Positions 43,204-54,037 of a DNA stretch of 64,000 bases are shown piece after piece; the stretch's first letter is position 1, and each line of letters starts with the position of its first letter. Position numbers and translations under genes: made by a program. This DNA comes from Platanthera guangdongensis (lineage: Eukaryota > Streptophyta > Magnoliopsida > Asparagales > Orchidaceae): contig CM077165.1 of NCBI GenBank assembly GCA_039583875.1, positions 62,546,757-62,610,756 of the forward strand. The letters run 5' to 3'. Below the pieces are notes generated by a model. It made no database searches and had not been told where the DNA came from. It saw only the letters and a list, made by a program, of their open reading frames with translations.

Positions 43204-44877
43204 ATGATCAGCTGTCCTCCGGGCTCCGTGGTGTCTATTTTCGATGGTGGTACCTCCTGCCTTGCTCATAGCTCATCCTGGATTTTGGATTTCGGGGCCT
43301 CTGACCACATTACCTCACAGAAACCACCACAATATTTGAACTCTGTGCATCCCATGTTCATTACTGTTGCTAGTGGGGACGCAATTCCCGTTTCTGGCGC
43401 GGCAGATATTCACGTCACTCCCTCCATTTCTCTTCGCTCTGCACCTCATGTTCCGGGCTCTTCTTTCAACCTTCTCTCTATTGGTTGACTCACTACTGAC
43501 CTCGATTGTGATGTCATTTTTTCTTCTAACTTGTGTGTTGTGCAGGATCGCAAGACGCAAACTATCATCGAAAAAGGGCATTTGTCGAATGGTCTCTATA
43601 TCCTTGACACTTCTCCCCCAACGGTGTTGTCTTATATTAGCTCTATTGATTGACATCGACGTCTGGGTCACACTCCTGTAAACATACTCAGAAAATCTCT
43701 CCCCGACGTGTCCCTCCAAGAGTTCATGTGTGAGTCTTGTATCTATGGGAAACATCATCGGTCTACGTTCTCATCACATCCTACTCGGAGTCCTGCTCCC
43801 TTCGATCTAGTAGACTCCGATATTTGGGGACCCTACAAAATTGCGAGTGTTTTTGGATATCGTTACTTTGTCACATTTGTAGATGACTATCTCGGATGAC
43901 CTGGCTGTATCTCCTTCGTGACCGCTCCGAATTGCCCGGTGTATTCCGTACTTTTTCATTGAAACTCGCAACCAGTTTTCCACTACAATTAAAACCCTCT
44001 GCACCGATAATGTCCGTGAGTACACTAGTAATGCCTTTGCACACCTCTGTGCTGAGTTTGGGATCATCAATCAAACCTCCTCTCTCTATACCCCCAATAA
44101 AATGGCGTTGTTGAACGCAAGAATCGACACCTGCTTGAGGTCACCCACTCTCTTATGATTCAGATGAATGCTCCCAAACAGTATTGGAATTTTGCGGCCT
44201 CTACCGTCTGCACTCTTATTAACCACATGCCTTTCTCTATTCTCAATTTTGCGGTTCCCTTCAATCTTCTTTTTTCCTTCAAACCTCCTTTCTCCATCAC
44301 CCCTCGCGTGTTTGGTTGCATGTGCTTTGTTCATCATCTTGGCTCGTCCAGTGACAAACTTACTCCCCGTGCCACTAAATATATGTTTGTGAGTTATTCT
44401 TGGACTCAGAAGGGCTACGTTTGTTTTTCTCTCATGGATCGCAAGGTGGTTACTTTTGCTGATGTCACCTTCGTCGAAGATCAGCCATATTACTCTCAAC
44501 CAGCTGATTCTCCTCTTCCGCCACCTCTCCCGCGGCCTGCTATCCCTGTTCATTCAAACCTTCCACCTCTTATTCCCACACCAATCCCACCTAAACCACC
44601 TACACCACCTATCATTCGTGTGTACATTCGACGTCATTCTTTGTCTACTGCCCCACGGGAGCTGCCCTGCTCTAATGATGTTTTGCAGCCTGCGGATCCG
44701 ACAACAGCTTCCATTGCCCACTCGCTGGCCAACTATGTCTCTTTTCACCGCCTCTCTCCGGAACTCCGACATAGTGCTCTTTCTTTATCCTCTATCTCCA
44801 CCCCTAACTCTCTACAGGAGGCTCTCCAGCATCCCGGGTGGCGGGTGGCTATGGACGAGGAAATGTCTGCTCTTTAG
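43204..44877 (+). pseudogene. COP1 protease and integrase, broken
   Basis: SSWILDFGASDHIT is the Copia protease motif, with Phe where the active-site Ser or Thr belongs. Then come HRRLGHTPVNIL and CESCIYGKHHRSTF of the integrase finger, FDLVDSDIWGP and VTFVDDYLG of the core, and VVERKNRHLLEVTHSL with the catalytic glutamate (near 44105-44150). A long Pro-rich linker (PPLPRPAIPVHSNLPP) and WRVAMDEEMSAL lead into RT. Stops occur at about 43486, 43651, 43897 and repeatedly at 43950-44095, with a shift near 44100. Inactive copy. Confidence 0.9.
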
Positions 44878-46350
44878 GCAAACCACACTTGGGATTTGGT
44901 CCCGCTTCCTCCTGTACAATCTTGTGTGGGATGTAAGTGAGTGTTTGTCGTCAAACAGGGTCCGGATGGGACGGTTCATCGTTTGGAAGCTCGTCTTGTA
45001 GCTCGCGGCTTCACTCAACAACAAGACTTGGATTATGATGAGACTTTTTCTCCAGTCGCAAAACTCAATACTGTTCGGGTGTTGATCTCCCTCGCTGTTC
45101 ACCGTCACTGGCCCTTGCATCAACTAGATGTCAAAAATGTCTTTCTTAATGACGATTTACAGGAGACCGTTTATATGCAGCAACCTCCCGGGTTTGAGAC
45201 CACGGGGGAGTACCTTGCTTGTTGTCTGAAGAAGTCTCTTTATGGTCTCAAACAGTCTCCTCGGGCATAGTTTGACAAATTTAGCAAGACCGTTAGTGCT
45301 GTTGGGTTCATTCGATGTTCGGCAGACTTCTCTCTGTTCACTCGTCATCGTCCAACAAGCACAGTAATTCTTTTGGTTTATGTGGATGATATTCTGGTTA
45401 CAGGAGATGATTTTTCAGGAATACAGATGATCAAATAGCATCTAACAACTGTGTTTCAAACAAAGGACATGGGAAGCCTTCAATATTTTCTCGGTCTCGA
45501 AGTGTCTCGGAGACCTGATGGGCTTGTGTTATCTCAGAGAAAGTACTGTCTTGACCTACTTCATGATGCGGGCTATTCTGGATGCAAGCCTGCTGACACT
45601 CCCATGAATATCAATCACAAGCTTTGTGCTTATGCCTCGGACTTCGATTTGCTCCTTCCGAATCCAGAGTATTATCATCGCCTTGTGAGAAAGCTGATAT
45701 ACCTCACTGTTACTAGACTTGATATATCATTTGTTGTTGGAATTGTCAGTCGATTCAAGCATGAGCCACGTATCTCTCATATTTAGGATGTCGAACGTAT
45801 TCTTCGATACTTGAAGACTGCTCCTGGATAAGGGCTTGTATACAAGTCCTCTTCGTCTCCTTTATCTCTGATTGCATATTCTGATGCTGATTATGCTGGC
45901 TCTTTGGATAACCGTTGTTCCACAAGTGGATACTACACTTACTTTTGAAGACATCTTATTACATGGCGCAGCAAGAAACAGTCCGTGGTTGCTCGCTCAT
46001 CTGGTGAGGCTGAGTATCGATCTATGACAGCTGTTGTGTCTGAGCTCACGTGGCTTGAGGGTCTCCTTGATGATCTAGGAGTCAAGCTCTCCTCACCTGC
46101 AAATTTATTGTGCGACAGTCAAGCTGCTATACACATTGCCAAGAATTCGGTCTTCCATGAACGGGCAACATATTGAAGTTGATTGTCACTTCATTCGGGA
46201 GAAGGTTCAGTTGAAGAAGATAGAGTTAACACATGTTCCTGCTGCTCAGCAAGTTGCGGATATCCTCACCAAGGACTTACCTTGGCGTATCTACTATCAG
46301 TTCTTTTCCAAGCTTTGTGCCTACGATTTGTACGCTCTAGCTTGCGGGGG
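44878..46350 (+). pseudogene. COP1 reverse transcriptase and RNase H, broken
   Basis: After a stop at 44875, RT shows [24 protein letters not shown], here cut as ARGFTQQ and [11 protein letters not shown], then [23 protein letters not shown] and the catalytic YVDDILVTG (45379-45405). RNase H follows with AYSDADYAGSLDNRCSTSGY, ARSSGEAEYRSM and LLCDSQAAIHIAKN. Near 46160 a shift passes to EVDCHFIREKV and VADILTKDLP, the Copia tail. In-frame stops lie at 45268, 45436, 45784, 45829 and 45946 among others. The order and motifs are complete, so loss was by point changes. Confidence 0.92.
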
Positions 46351-46352
46351 AG
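46341..46352 (+). promoter_or_regulatory. COP1 polypurine tract
   Basis: CTTGCGGGGGAG immediately precedes the TGTTAG start of the 3' LTR, the common Copia arrangement. Confidence 0.8.
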
Positions 46353-46520
46353 TGTTAGAAAATACTAGGAAAAATGATATATTGACCCATGTAGGAGTTA
46401 GTGTTTAGTCCCACATTGTTTGTATAGCTAGATCTTACTCTCTTCTCTCCTATATAATTGTACTCATACTTGTTTTTTCGTATTCAAGAAGTATATACAA
46501 GGTTTGGAACTTCCTCTACA
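46353..46520 (+). repeat. COP1 3' LTR
   Basis: Partner of 41884-42052, ending CCTCTACA and followed by ACTCT. Confidence 0.92.
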
Positions 46521-46842
46521 ACTCTAAACATAGAATACCATATTCCATTTTCAGCCTTGTTATTTCTTTGTTCCTCAAATCTCTTGCAAGTTATATTGTT
46601 CTTTGCACCTGTTATATTCATTTGAAATTAATTTGGCATGTTTTTTTTAATATTTTACGTTATTGGTTTATTTCATTTCTTCCAAGTGATTTTTTCTATG
46701 TTACTTGATCAGTAAAAGTTCAGCTTTAGTTTTGAAGACTAAAGTATCCTAGGCTCCTAGCTATTTAAGTATCCTTTCCAAGTAATATATGACTTTCCTG
46801 GTGTTATTTTTTGACCATAAAATACATTTTCTTAATACTTAT
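46521..46842 (+). other. SWC4 intron DNA between COP1 and GYP3
   Basis: AT-rich sequence with no coding or repeat signal recognised. It appears to be original intron. Confidence 0.5.
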
Positions 46843-48287
46843 TGATGCAGTGGTAAGGCCGACACGAGGTGGATCCACTAATTGCAGTCCTATATGCAAT
46901 GACGTAAAATGAAGTGTCGTGCAAGTGCAAGAGTGGTCCGCTAAAATTGCAAACAAGTAATTATTTATTATGAATTAACAACAGGTGCACGTGCAGTTGA
47001 TCAATTTTGCAAAACGAAAGAGGCGTAATTACTTTCATGCAAGCACAGAAGAAACCCTGCAAATCTTATGACGAATAATACTACTAACAATTAAGAGTGA
47101 ACATCCACTACACAGTACAGGTGCCAAAATAAACAATAGTAGAAGAAATGTCTTTTACCACACTTCACACATGTAGCGGCGGCGGCGGCGGTTGTTGGCG
47201 AGCAAATAGGGGTCGTGGCACACAGAGGAGATCAAAGTGATGCAGATCTGGACTGTTATGGTTGATTGAAGTGGATTCCACGACAAAGGATGGGAAAAGG
47301 TGATGGGGAAAGCTGCTGGAGGGGGGATTCAGTGGGGGTCGGTGGAGAAATGGAAAGGTGGTGGAGGTGGAGGCTGTAGGAATGAGGAGTTTGCAGGGGG
47401 ATGTTAATTTGGGAAGTGGTGGTGGCTTGTGTTGACAGGAAGAAGGTAGCAGGCAGAGGGGAAGTACGCCGGGCTGGACGGGGAAGGATTCCGCCTTGGC
47501 GGAAGAGGGAAGGGTATCTGTAGGGAGTTCCGTTGGTGCTGGAGCCGGCTGCATAGGGAAAAGGGAGGCGACAGTGATGTTGTACTGGCGCAGGGTGAGG
47601 AAGAAGGGGGAGGGATGTCGGGCTCTGTTTCCGGCACGGGAAAGAAGGAGACGGGGAGTGATCTGGCGAAGGAGGGCTTACTGGAGGGGAAGGGGACGGG
47701 GCGGAGGCGGAAGAGAAGGGGGCAGAAGCTGGCGCCGCACCAGCGGGAAGCACGGGGAGGGTCGGCGTCGCACCGACGGATTCTGGAAAATCTCCAAAAA
47801 TCTCCAAAACTCCAAAACTCCTCTCCCCCCAAACTGCTGGGCATAAATAACCCTAAGTAAAACTGCCGCCTAATGTGAACCGCCGCTTAATAACTGCACA
47901 GTACAACCTAAATAAAACCACTCAAATCGGACGACTCACAATGTCTGGACCGATCGAGGCTAAATACAACTCGAAATAAAAAGTACAAAATATGAAACTG
48001 ACTGGAAACACACATCTGAACGCGACCATGGACTCTGATCGCCCGCCCGGGCAGCGGATCACCGCCTCCTGCAGGAATATACGCGCGTCGGTCATGTCGC
48101 GCTGTCAACTCCCCCCTGCTTAAAGGCACTCAACTCCAATGAGTGTAGGTAGCTGTACTCGCTAAGAAGCCGTGGGGCGAGTCTCTGAAGCTCCTCCAAG
48201 GAAATCCAAGGAGCATCGTGCAGGGGCCGGCCGCTCCAACGTACAAGATAGCGTAGGGTATCTCGTCCGCCCGCGGCGTAGGAGTTG
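46843..48287 (-). mobile_element. GYP3: chromovirus 3' LTR with the end of pol, truncated
   Basis: 46843-48107 is a 1265-bp LTR homologous to the solo LTR at 16968-18227. On the minus strand it is preceded by the purine tract TTTAAGCAGGGGGGAGT (48108-48124) and by about 160 bp of pol coding YLVRWSGRPLHDAPWIS and LLSEYSYLHSLE, a chromodomain at the integrase end. Upstream pol and the 5' LTR are missing at the junction near 48287. So the same family is present as a solo LTR and as a truncated copy. Confidence 0.85.
48125..48287 (-). pseudogene. GYP3 integrase chromodomain fragment
   Basis: Minus-strand reading gives LRYLVRWSGRPLHDAPW, EELQRLAPRLLSEY and HSLELSAFKQGG, ending at the purine tract. 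The aromatic and W-x-W residues of a chromodomain are visible. Only the last 55 or so residues of the polyprotein remain, cut abruptly at 48287. Confidence 0.8.
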
Positions 48288-48353
48288 ATGTAGTCTCAAA
48301 TTTAGGGTTTGGAAAAAAATTTATTTTGGGTTAAAGAGAAATATACTTTTAAT

Positions 48354-49103
48354 AAAAAGTTAGGGTTTGAATTTTTTTGTTTTAAAAGAACACGAGGGCC
48401 GAGCGGCCAAATCAAATTTTCGCGTGCGTGATTTCAACGTCGTTGCTCTGAACCTTGAGAAGTTCGTTAATTTTGTCGAGTGGAACTCCTACTCGTTTTA
48501 GGGTTCTAAGTCCTCCGCGAGATCTACACGACCACAGGATGATTTGTAACAATTAATTATGAAATAACGGTAATAGTAGTAGAAGAACGCAACGACAAGC
48601 CCAAATTATTTTAGGGCATAAATTTATATTAAATACAAGGAGCATCGAGTATAGCCCAAATGACTGGCAGTGGAACTGTGTTCCCTTCGAATCCGTCACA
48701 CAGGCAGAATACAGTGGAACTGTGTCCCAAAAAGTTAGGGTTTGATTTTTTTTTGTTTTAAAAGAACACGAGGGCTGAGCGGCCAAATCAAATTTTCGCG
48801 TGCGTGATTTCAACGTCATCGCTCTGAGACTTAAGAAGTTCGTTAATTTCGTCGAGCGGAACTCGTACGCGTTTTAGGGTTCAAGTCCTCCGCAATATCT
48901 ACACGACCACAAGCCGATTTGTAACAATAAATTATGAAATAGGGGTAATAATAGTAGAAGAACGCAACAACAAGCCCAAATTATTTTAATTAAGGCATAA
49001 ATTTGTACTAAATGCAAGGAGCAGCGAGTACACCCCAAATGACTGGCTGTGGAACTATGTCCCCTTTGAATCCGTCACACAGGCAGAATGCGCTGGAAAC
49101 AAA
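48354..49103. repeat. 375-bp tandem duplication, two copies
   Basis: Copy one (48354-48728) and copy two (48729 to about 49103) share AAAAAGTTAGGGTTTG, AACACGAGGGC, GAGCGGCCAAATCAAATTTTCG (cut here), CCTCCGC and CGTCACACAGGCAGAAT in the same order, with roughly one change in ten. The unit looks like LTR or leader DNA. The gag remnant follows directly on the minus strand. 48288-48353 before it is similar AT-rich DNA. Confidence 0.85.
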
Positions 49104-49194
49104 CCGTAGCCGTCGGGTTCAACAACCAGAGATAAGGTTGGCGGTCGACGGTGCTGAACGGAGCCGGGATGCCGAAAAAGAGGCTTTCCGAGGT

Positions 49195-49740
49195 CGACGA
49201 CGTCGTGGGTGTACTCGTCTATGGTAAGCCAAACCTGACGAAGGTTATGAAACCTTCAATATAAATTTTGAAGGTAATTCCGGGGAACATATTGCTTTCG
49301 GAGCTGATTTTTAAATTCTGCCCTGGTAGTTATAGGTGCTAGACCTAAAGTGAATTGTGTGCGCTACAGTTGAACCCACCAGACTAGTGCTGGTCCTTTA
49401 AGGCTAAGAGTGACATTTTCTTCCTGACAATTGATGGGCATCTGTTTCGAGGTCATGAATCGTTCTATACACTCACACTAATCCAAATCCTTCGGGTTCT
49501 ACTCAGCCCTCAAAATATCTCACATCTAACTTAACTCCATCATCCCAACATGGTTGATTATGGGGTTCAGGATGTTGTGGAATGGGTGCCTTTTCCCTAC
49601 AGTTTGGTGAAGGTGCTCTATTTCCGCCCAAATGAGTAGTGGCTTCTAAATTATTGACGAAGATCCTTAACCCATTCTTGGCTTGCCAAATATCACCCAT
49701 GCCGACGGTGAGTGTTTCAACCAATTGCATGAGGTTCAAG
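49195..49740 (-). pseudogene. GYP4: Gypsy gag remnant
   Basis: On the minus strand: MNLMQLVETLTVGMGD near 49739, VKLDVRYFEG (about 49510), NVTLSLKGPALVWW (about 49410) and FKNQLRKQYVPRNYLQNLY, a stop, RFHNLRQVWLTIDEYTHD (49300-49200). These are successive parts of a Gypsy Gag capsid domain, joined over at least three shifts or stops. The reading ends where the 375-bp duplication begins. A primer site and LTR-like DNA lie upstream of it at 50002 onwards. Confidence 0.75.
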
Positions 49741-50001
49741 TCATTGATGCTCGGTTCTAAGTGCTCCGCTCAATTCTCCATTAAAAAATTAAAATATAAA
49801 AATTGTAAACATATGTTTTTTAAATGAAAAAAAACTATTTTTAACAAAGAGAGGCTTTTGTGGAATTAGAATTGAGAAAAAAAAGGAAAAATTGTAATCA
49901 TTTTTTCTTTTTCTTTTTTAAAAGAAAAAAGATTTGTTAAAAATGGAAATAACTTTTTTTTTTAAAATTGGATCATATTCACGATAGGAGTGAATCAACG
50001 T
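49741..50001 (-). other. Leader between the GYP4 primer site and gag
   Basis: Very AT-rich, with mixed runs of A and T. It is the expected place for the 5' untranslated region of GYP4. Confidence 0.45.
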
Positions 50002-50015
50002 AGCTCTGATAGCAA
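50002..50015 (-). promoter_or_regulatory. GYP4 primer-binding site, degenerate
   Basis: The minus strand reads TTTGCTATCAGAGC, close to the initiator tRNA-Met site with one change. It lies two bases from the LTR-like end TGATGCTG at 50018. Confidence 0.6.
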
Positions 50016-50017
50016 AC

Positions 50018-50900
50018 TGATGCTGTCGATGTGGATTTTAATAATAAGAGTTGCGAACGATTTAAAATATGTGGCATTAGCGGGACTTGTTATGAGTAAT
50101 TTCATGTGATAACCGACATAGGGTTTGTACACGTGCATAAGTGGACTATCATTTGTACACAATCAACTTTTGATTAATTATTCCACAAGTGTCTCAAGAT
50201 AGGAAAACGACATTAGATATTAAATTATGGACAAATAGGAAATAACATTAATTTAGGCAAGCAAACTCTGACTTTAAAGATCAAATACAACTAAGCATAT
50301 TATTATACTAGCAAATCACGAGCGAGACAAGGAAGAGAACTATGCCATAAACTCATGTGTATGAAAAGTCTTTGGAACCTATAGGGGAACGAGATGGATT
50401 GTTGTTGGAGGGCTTAAACAGTGGGGGAAATACTGTTACGGATCACGGAAAGTTCGGAATGCTTGGACAGTGGCAAAAGAATATTTGGAGACGACTGAGT
50501 TGGTTGGGCAGCAGCTGAGGAGGATAGGGACACAAACGTCAGCCTGTAGGTCATCAAGATGGGCGTCGGCGGTGAAGGGGTGGTCGTTGGGATCTGGTTT
50601 TGTCTCTAGCTGTGGCGGTGAGATCTGTAATAGTAGTAACAACCAACTGGACGGAAGGAAAACATCTTATAGATTTGATGGAGGAACATAGGTCGTCAGA
50701 GTCCTAGGGGCCATCGATCGGTAGTTGTGATGGTTGATGCGGGCATCTGGCGTCGGAAGTAGAGCGGTCGGGTCTGGGAGAGGGTATCGACTGGGAGATC
50801 GAGAACATAAAAGTTTTCTCTGTTCTCAATATTTCTCTAGCTGATCATGAAAGAAAGGTTGGGTCGGTTTTTGAGTTCAGAATTGATAACAGCTGGTTTG
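50018..50900 (-). mobile_element. GYP4 putative 5' LTR, far end unresolved
   Basis: Begins TGATGCTGTCG next to the primer site and runs through AT-rich and then G-rich non-coding DNA. The position implies an LTR, but no partner copy was seen in the window, so the right end is arbitrary. No similarity to the GYP3 LTR was found by eye. Confidence 0.4.
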
Positions 50901-51567
50901 AATGAGTTTAATGAAATAAAGAAGGGTATTAATTGTGGCTCTTGGTTTTTAAACTCACTCTAAAATGCCTTTAATGAGACGATTTTAGGTATCCCCCATT
51001 AAATAAAATAATTCTAAAATACAATTTTAATTTAATTTTTACAATTCTATTTTTTTAAATAATGATAATAATATAGTAATATCGTAATTTTTATTTCAAT
51101 TCCATTGCTTCCCTAAATTAACACTACTAATTTGATGGACCTTTACATTCAGGATCTTTATTGGCCGGTCACGTCAATAAGTCGTATGAATGTGTGTGGC
51201 ACAAACATACGCGATACAAAACAAACATACGCTAACAACGTGCATGAAAAATAAAACAGAAACATGCACGATAAAGACGCGCGCTACGAAAATTAAAATG
51301 TGATAGATAAAATAAAAATAAAAATGCAACTTAGATTGCTTCAGAGGGCCGCCCTAGCCGCCCCAAGAGCCTCCAACACTCTACCTTCAATGCCAAAGGA
51401 TACCAAGGAAGATCGACGTCTAAAGACATCATTCAAGTGAAGGGTTCACATTCTACTACGATTATTTTGTGCGACCCTTTCTCATTCGACATCACTTTTA
51501 GTTTCTTCTGCAAAATTTTTTTATCTCTCTTTTGGTTTAATCTTAGATTGAATATCTTTGTATCGTG
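50901..51567 (+). other. SWC4 intron DNA, no gene seen
   Basis: AT-rich. A run near 51180-51300 repeats ACATACGC- and GCACGATA-like words. No protein signal. Confidence 0.45.
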
Positions 51568-51667
51568 TGAGAATTCGCCTCGTGTGTGGAGACTAGATCT
51601 AGGTGTAGGTCTAGGGCTGAGAATTCGTCTCGTGTGTGACAACTAGAATTTACGTGTAGGTCTAGAG
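51568..51667 (+). repeat. 50-bp tandem duplication
   Basis: TGAGAATTCG(C/T)CTCGTGTGTG starts at 51568 and again at 51618, and both units end in GTGTAGGTCTAG. Two units only. Confidence 0.75.
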
Positions 51668-52352
51668 GCCGTGAGGCCCATCGGTGGGTGGATTGGGTAG
51701 GACCAACCAGTTCTTAGGAACCGATTTTCAAGGTTTTAAATTCATATTTCCTCTACACTTAAACTTATATCTTGTTCTATATTTTATTTTGAGAAAATGA
51801 AAAAATAACAAAATTTAATAATCCTTATTCACCCCTCCCCTCACACCCACACCCCCGCCCCGCACACACACACACACAAGAAAGCCACTCAATCCAACAA
51901 TCTACTTCATTCATTTTTTAATTTCAAACCCAGGAAATTCCTCAAACAAGTTGCATGCTATGAAGCACAGATACTTTCCCGAGAGTCGCGTACCCATACC
52001 GAGTACATTTCCGGTACATGTACGTACTCGATACTTGATAGATACACCTGCTATTTTATGTTTAGGATAAGCTTGGATTTTATTGATCGTTCTGCATTTT
52101 GTGATATGACTATGTTTTTCTAAATTAAACAGAAAAACTTCTCCATGTACTTTAGAGAAGAAAAAATGACTCATAAATACAACTAGTGGCGTTTGTTTAA
52201 TGTAGTAACAAAATGTGATCCTGACTTGGTTTCTTTTTATTAGTAGAACTATGAAAATTTTGATTTAAATTTGATTATTTTGTTAATTTACTATGTATTT
52301 GAGGATTAGATGTTTTTTCTGCTTGCTCAATATTAATTTTTCTATGTTTTAT

Positions 52353-52378
52353 ATTCTCGCTCTTTTAAAAAAGAGTGA

Positions 52379-52413
<35 letters not shown>

Positions 52414-52490
52414 CATCTTCGAACGGGCTCCGCCCGTTCTCGATGCGTCACTGGGGGCTTCGCCCGCACCGAAGCCCCCCCCCCCCCCCC
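52353..52490. repeat. AT microsatellite and GC-rich perfect hairpins
   Basis: A near-perfect inverted repeat (52353-52382, 15-bp arms with one mismatch) is followed by (AT)n to 52410. Then come a hairpin with 8-bp arms GAACGGGC and GCCCGTTC (52421-52439), a hairpin with 10-bp arms GGGGGCTTCG and CGAAGCCCCC (52453-52479), and a run of C to about 52490. It stands out in AT-rich surroundings. No coding. Confidence 0.8.
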
Positions 52491-52678
52491 GGCTGGGTTC
52501 GCCCAAAGTAGTTTTTTAAAATATAAACAATTTTAAAATTTATTAGAATTTTTTATTAAAATTTATTTGAATTTTTATTAAAATTTATTTGAATTTTTAT
52601 TAAATTAGATTTTTTAATAATTAAATTCATTATTTAAAGCAAATAATAAAAAAAATAAATTAAAAACACCCCCTCCCC

Positions 52679-52739
52679 CGTTCGACGATCGTCGAACGGG
52701 TCAACTCGTTGGACGAACCGTTCGACGTTCGTCGAACGG
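52679..52739. repeat. Two adjacent palindromes with a shared GTTCGACG arm
   Basis: CGTTCGACGATCGTCGAACG (52679-52698) is a perfect 20-bp palindrome. 52718-52739 has 10-bp arms CCGTTCGACG and CGTCGAACGG around TT. GC-rich proline/arginine-like sequence follows to about 52830 without a gene. Confidence 0.85.
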
Positions 52740-53539
52740 GTTCCGTCCGTTCGAACTCCGGCGGTGGCCCTGCCCGCTCGCCGCCGGACAACCCCCGGCG
52801 TGTTCGCCGGAGGCCGGCGAACCCGCCGGCGGCTGCAGAGAAGGGCTTGGTAGAGGCTTTGGCAGAAGGGGGATATCGGGATTTTCTGGAGTTGGGAGAT
52901 GCAGTTTTTGGGAGATATCGTTAATGGCAGACCCATTTGTATAGATCTGATGGCCAAAATTAACTTCTTGTTTCAGCTGTTTGATCCGACGGTCCAGATG
53001 AGATCTTTGGTATGCTTCAAATATGCATATTGTTTTATATAATAAAGATATATATATATATATATATGTATGTATATATAAAAATCAATGTTATTAACAT
53101 CGTGCCCTGAAAATGCCCGTATCTTTATTTATTTGATCTCCACATACCACCGTACCGGATATATATCGTACCCGGTTCTCATACCTATAACGGTGCTTCA
53201 TAGGTTGCATGTAGTTTGGATGAAAATATTTCATCCCCATAAGCCTGGCAACAGAGAACTGCTTTAATAAGTTTGTATGATAGAAGATTGTTGAAAGTAA
53301 TTTTAAAATTAACATAGTTGGTGTCATAAGTATTTATCTGTTTCTATGCCTTTCGTTTATGATGGAAGTAAACAAAAGATTGAAAGGTTGCACTTAAATA
53401 TTCCTCATCAAAAAAGTATCAGCGCTGGTTTGTCTGCGGCGGGTTTCATATTCTAGTTTTGGATTATGTCTACTATTTATTGTGACCTGTAGAGTTACTC
53501 ATGTTTAATATGTCGTAATGTTGTTTCTTCATTATACAG

Positions 53540-53607
53540 TATCTCGTGCACTTTTGATTACTAGAGCGCCATCTGCTGCTGATGTTGCCGGCCATCCTCT
53601 TGTCAAG
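53540..53607 (+). CDS. SWC4: SWC4/DMAP1-like exon 2 of those in the window
   Basis: Flanked by ACAG and GTGCAT. With the G left over from the SANT exon it encodes VSRALLITRAPSAADVAGHPLVK, given here as VSRALLITRAPS and DVAGHPLVK, the conserved stretch straight after the SANT domain in plant SWC4. Length 68 bp, so the intron phase returns to 0. This exon proves that 41714 and the downstream exons belong to one gene across an 11.7-kb intron filled with transposons. Confidence 0.9.
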
Positions 53608-53708
53608 GTGCATTTGTGTATTAAAGCAGTTTAGCACCTGAAATATATGCAAAGGTTTCCATCTCTACTATCATCTCTTATATTTTAAATTTTTTCTTTC
53701 TTAAGCAG

Positions 53709-53801
53709 GAACCTTACAGTATGACACATGAAATGGAGCGTAAACGTGCACTCTCTGCAGTTCTATCTCGAACAAAGCAACAAGAGCTTAGGGATTCTGA
53801 G
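53709..53801 (+). CDS. SWC4: SWC4/DMAP1-like exon 3 of those in the window
   Basis: Between CAG and GTTAGG, 93 bp, phase 0 at both ends. It encodes EPYSMTHEMERKRALSAV and LSRTKQQELRDSE, a basic, helical region that follows the SANT domain in DMAP1 proteins. The intron before it is 101 bp, a normal plant size, in contrast to the two large ones. Confidence 0.9.
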
Positions 53802-53926
53802 GTTAGGAGTCAATTCACTGTGTCATCCATTGACTACATGTCATTTATATTGCTAGAAATTCACATGTTTTAATTTACTAGTCTTTATTCTTATCAAATT
53901 AATAACTCCTGGTTCTTGTGTGTCAG

Positions 53927-53974
53927 ATCCTTTCTGAAGCTAAACGCATAATGGAGTCCAGAAAAGCTAGTAAA
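53927..53974 (+). CDS. SWC4: SWC4/DMAP1-like exon 4 of those in the window
   Basis: Between CAG and GTATGT, 48 bp, phase 0. It encodes ILSEAKRIMESRKASK, the continuation of the helical region. The preceding intron is 125 bp. The following intron is 8.7 kb; CHR3 begins 64 bp into it and TRM1 lies further on. Confidence 0.88.
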
Positions 53975-54037
53975 GTATGTTTTGTTGCAAGTATCATTCT
54001 CTTATAGCTTTGACAACTGATTCATTAACTCTTCATT

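Larger units (their letters stand above)
41884..46520 (+). mobile_element. COP1: Copia retrotransposon in the SWC4 intron
   Basis: Short LTRs (41884-42052 and 46353-46520; TGTTAGAAAATACTAGG to CCTCTACA) flank a + strand pol. The flanks GCTCT and ACTCT match at four of five positions. A tRNA-Met primer site and a GCGGGGGAG purine tract are in place. Protease, integrase, RT and RNase H occur in Copia order (integrase before RT). Many stops make it non-functional. No gag domain is recognisable between 42065 and 43203. It lies in the same orientation as the gene. Confidence 0.93.
51950..53240. repeat. Inverted repeat pair enclosing the palindrome block
   Basis: The reverse complement of 51950-52025 reads GTACCGGAAATG, then GTGCTTCATAGCATGCAAC; the + strand at 53150-53220 reads GTACCGGATAT, then GTGCTTCATAGGTTGCATG. 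So degenerate inverted arms of about 75 bp enclose some 1.1 kb. This could be a foldback element or two copies of a common dispersed repeat in opposite orientation. Confidence 0.45.

Noticed and set aside
50018..50900. GYP4 LTR as the missing 5' LTR of GYP3
   Set aside because: Apart from TGATGC at the start the two sequences do not align by eye; a proper alignment could still change this.
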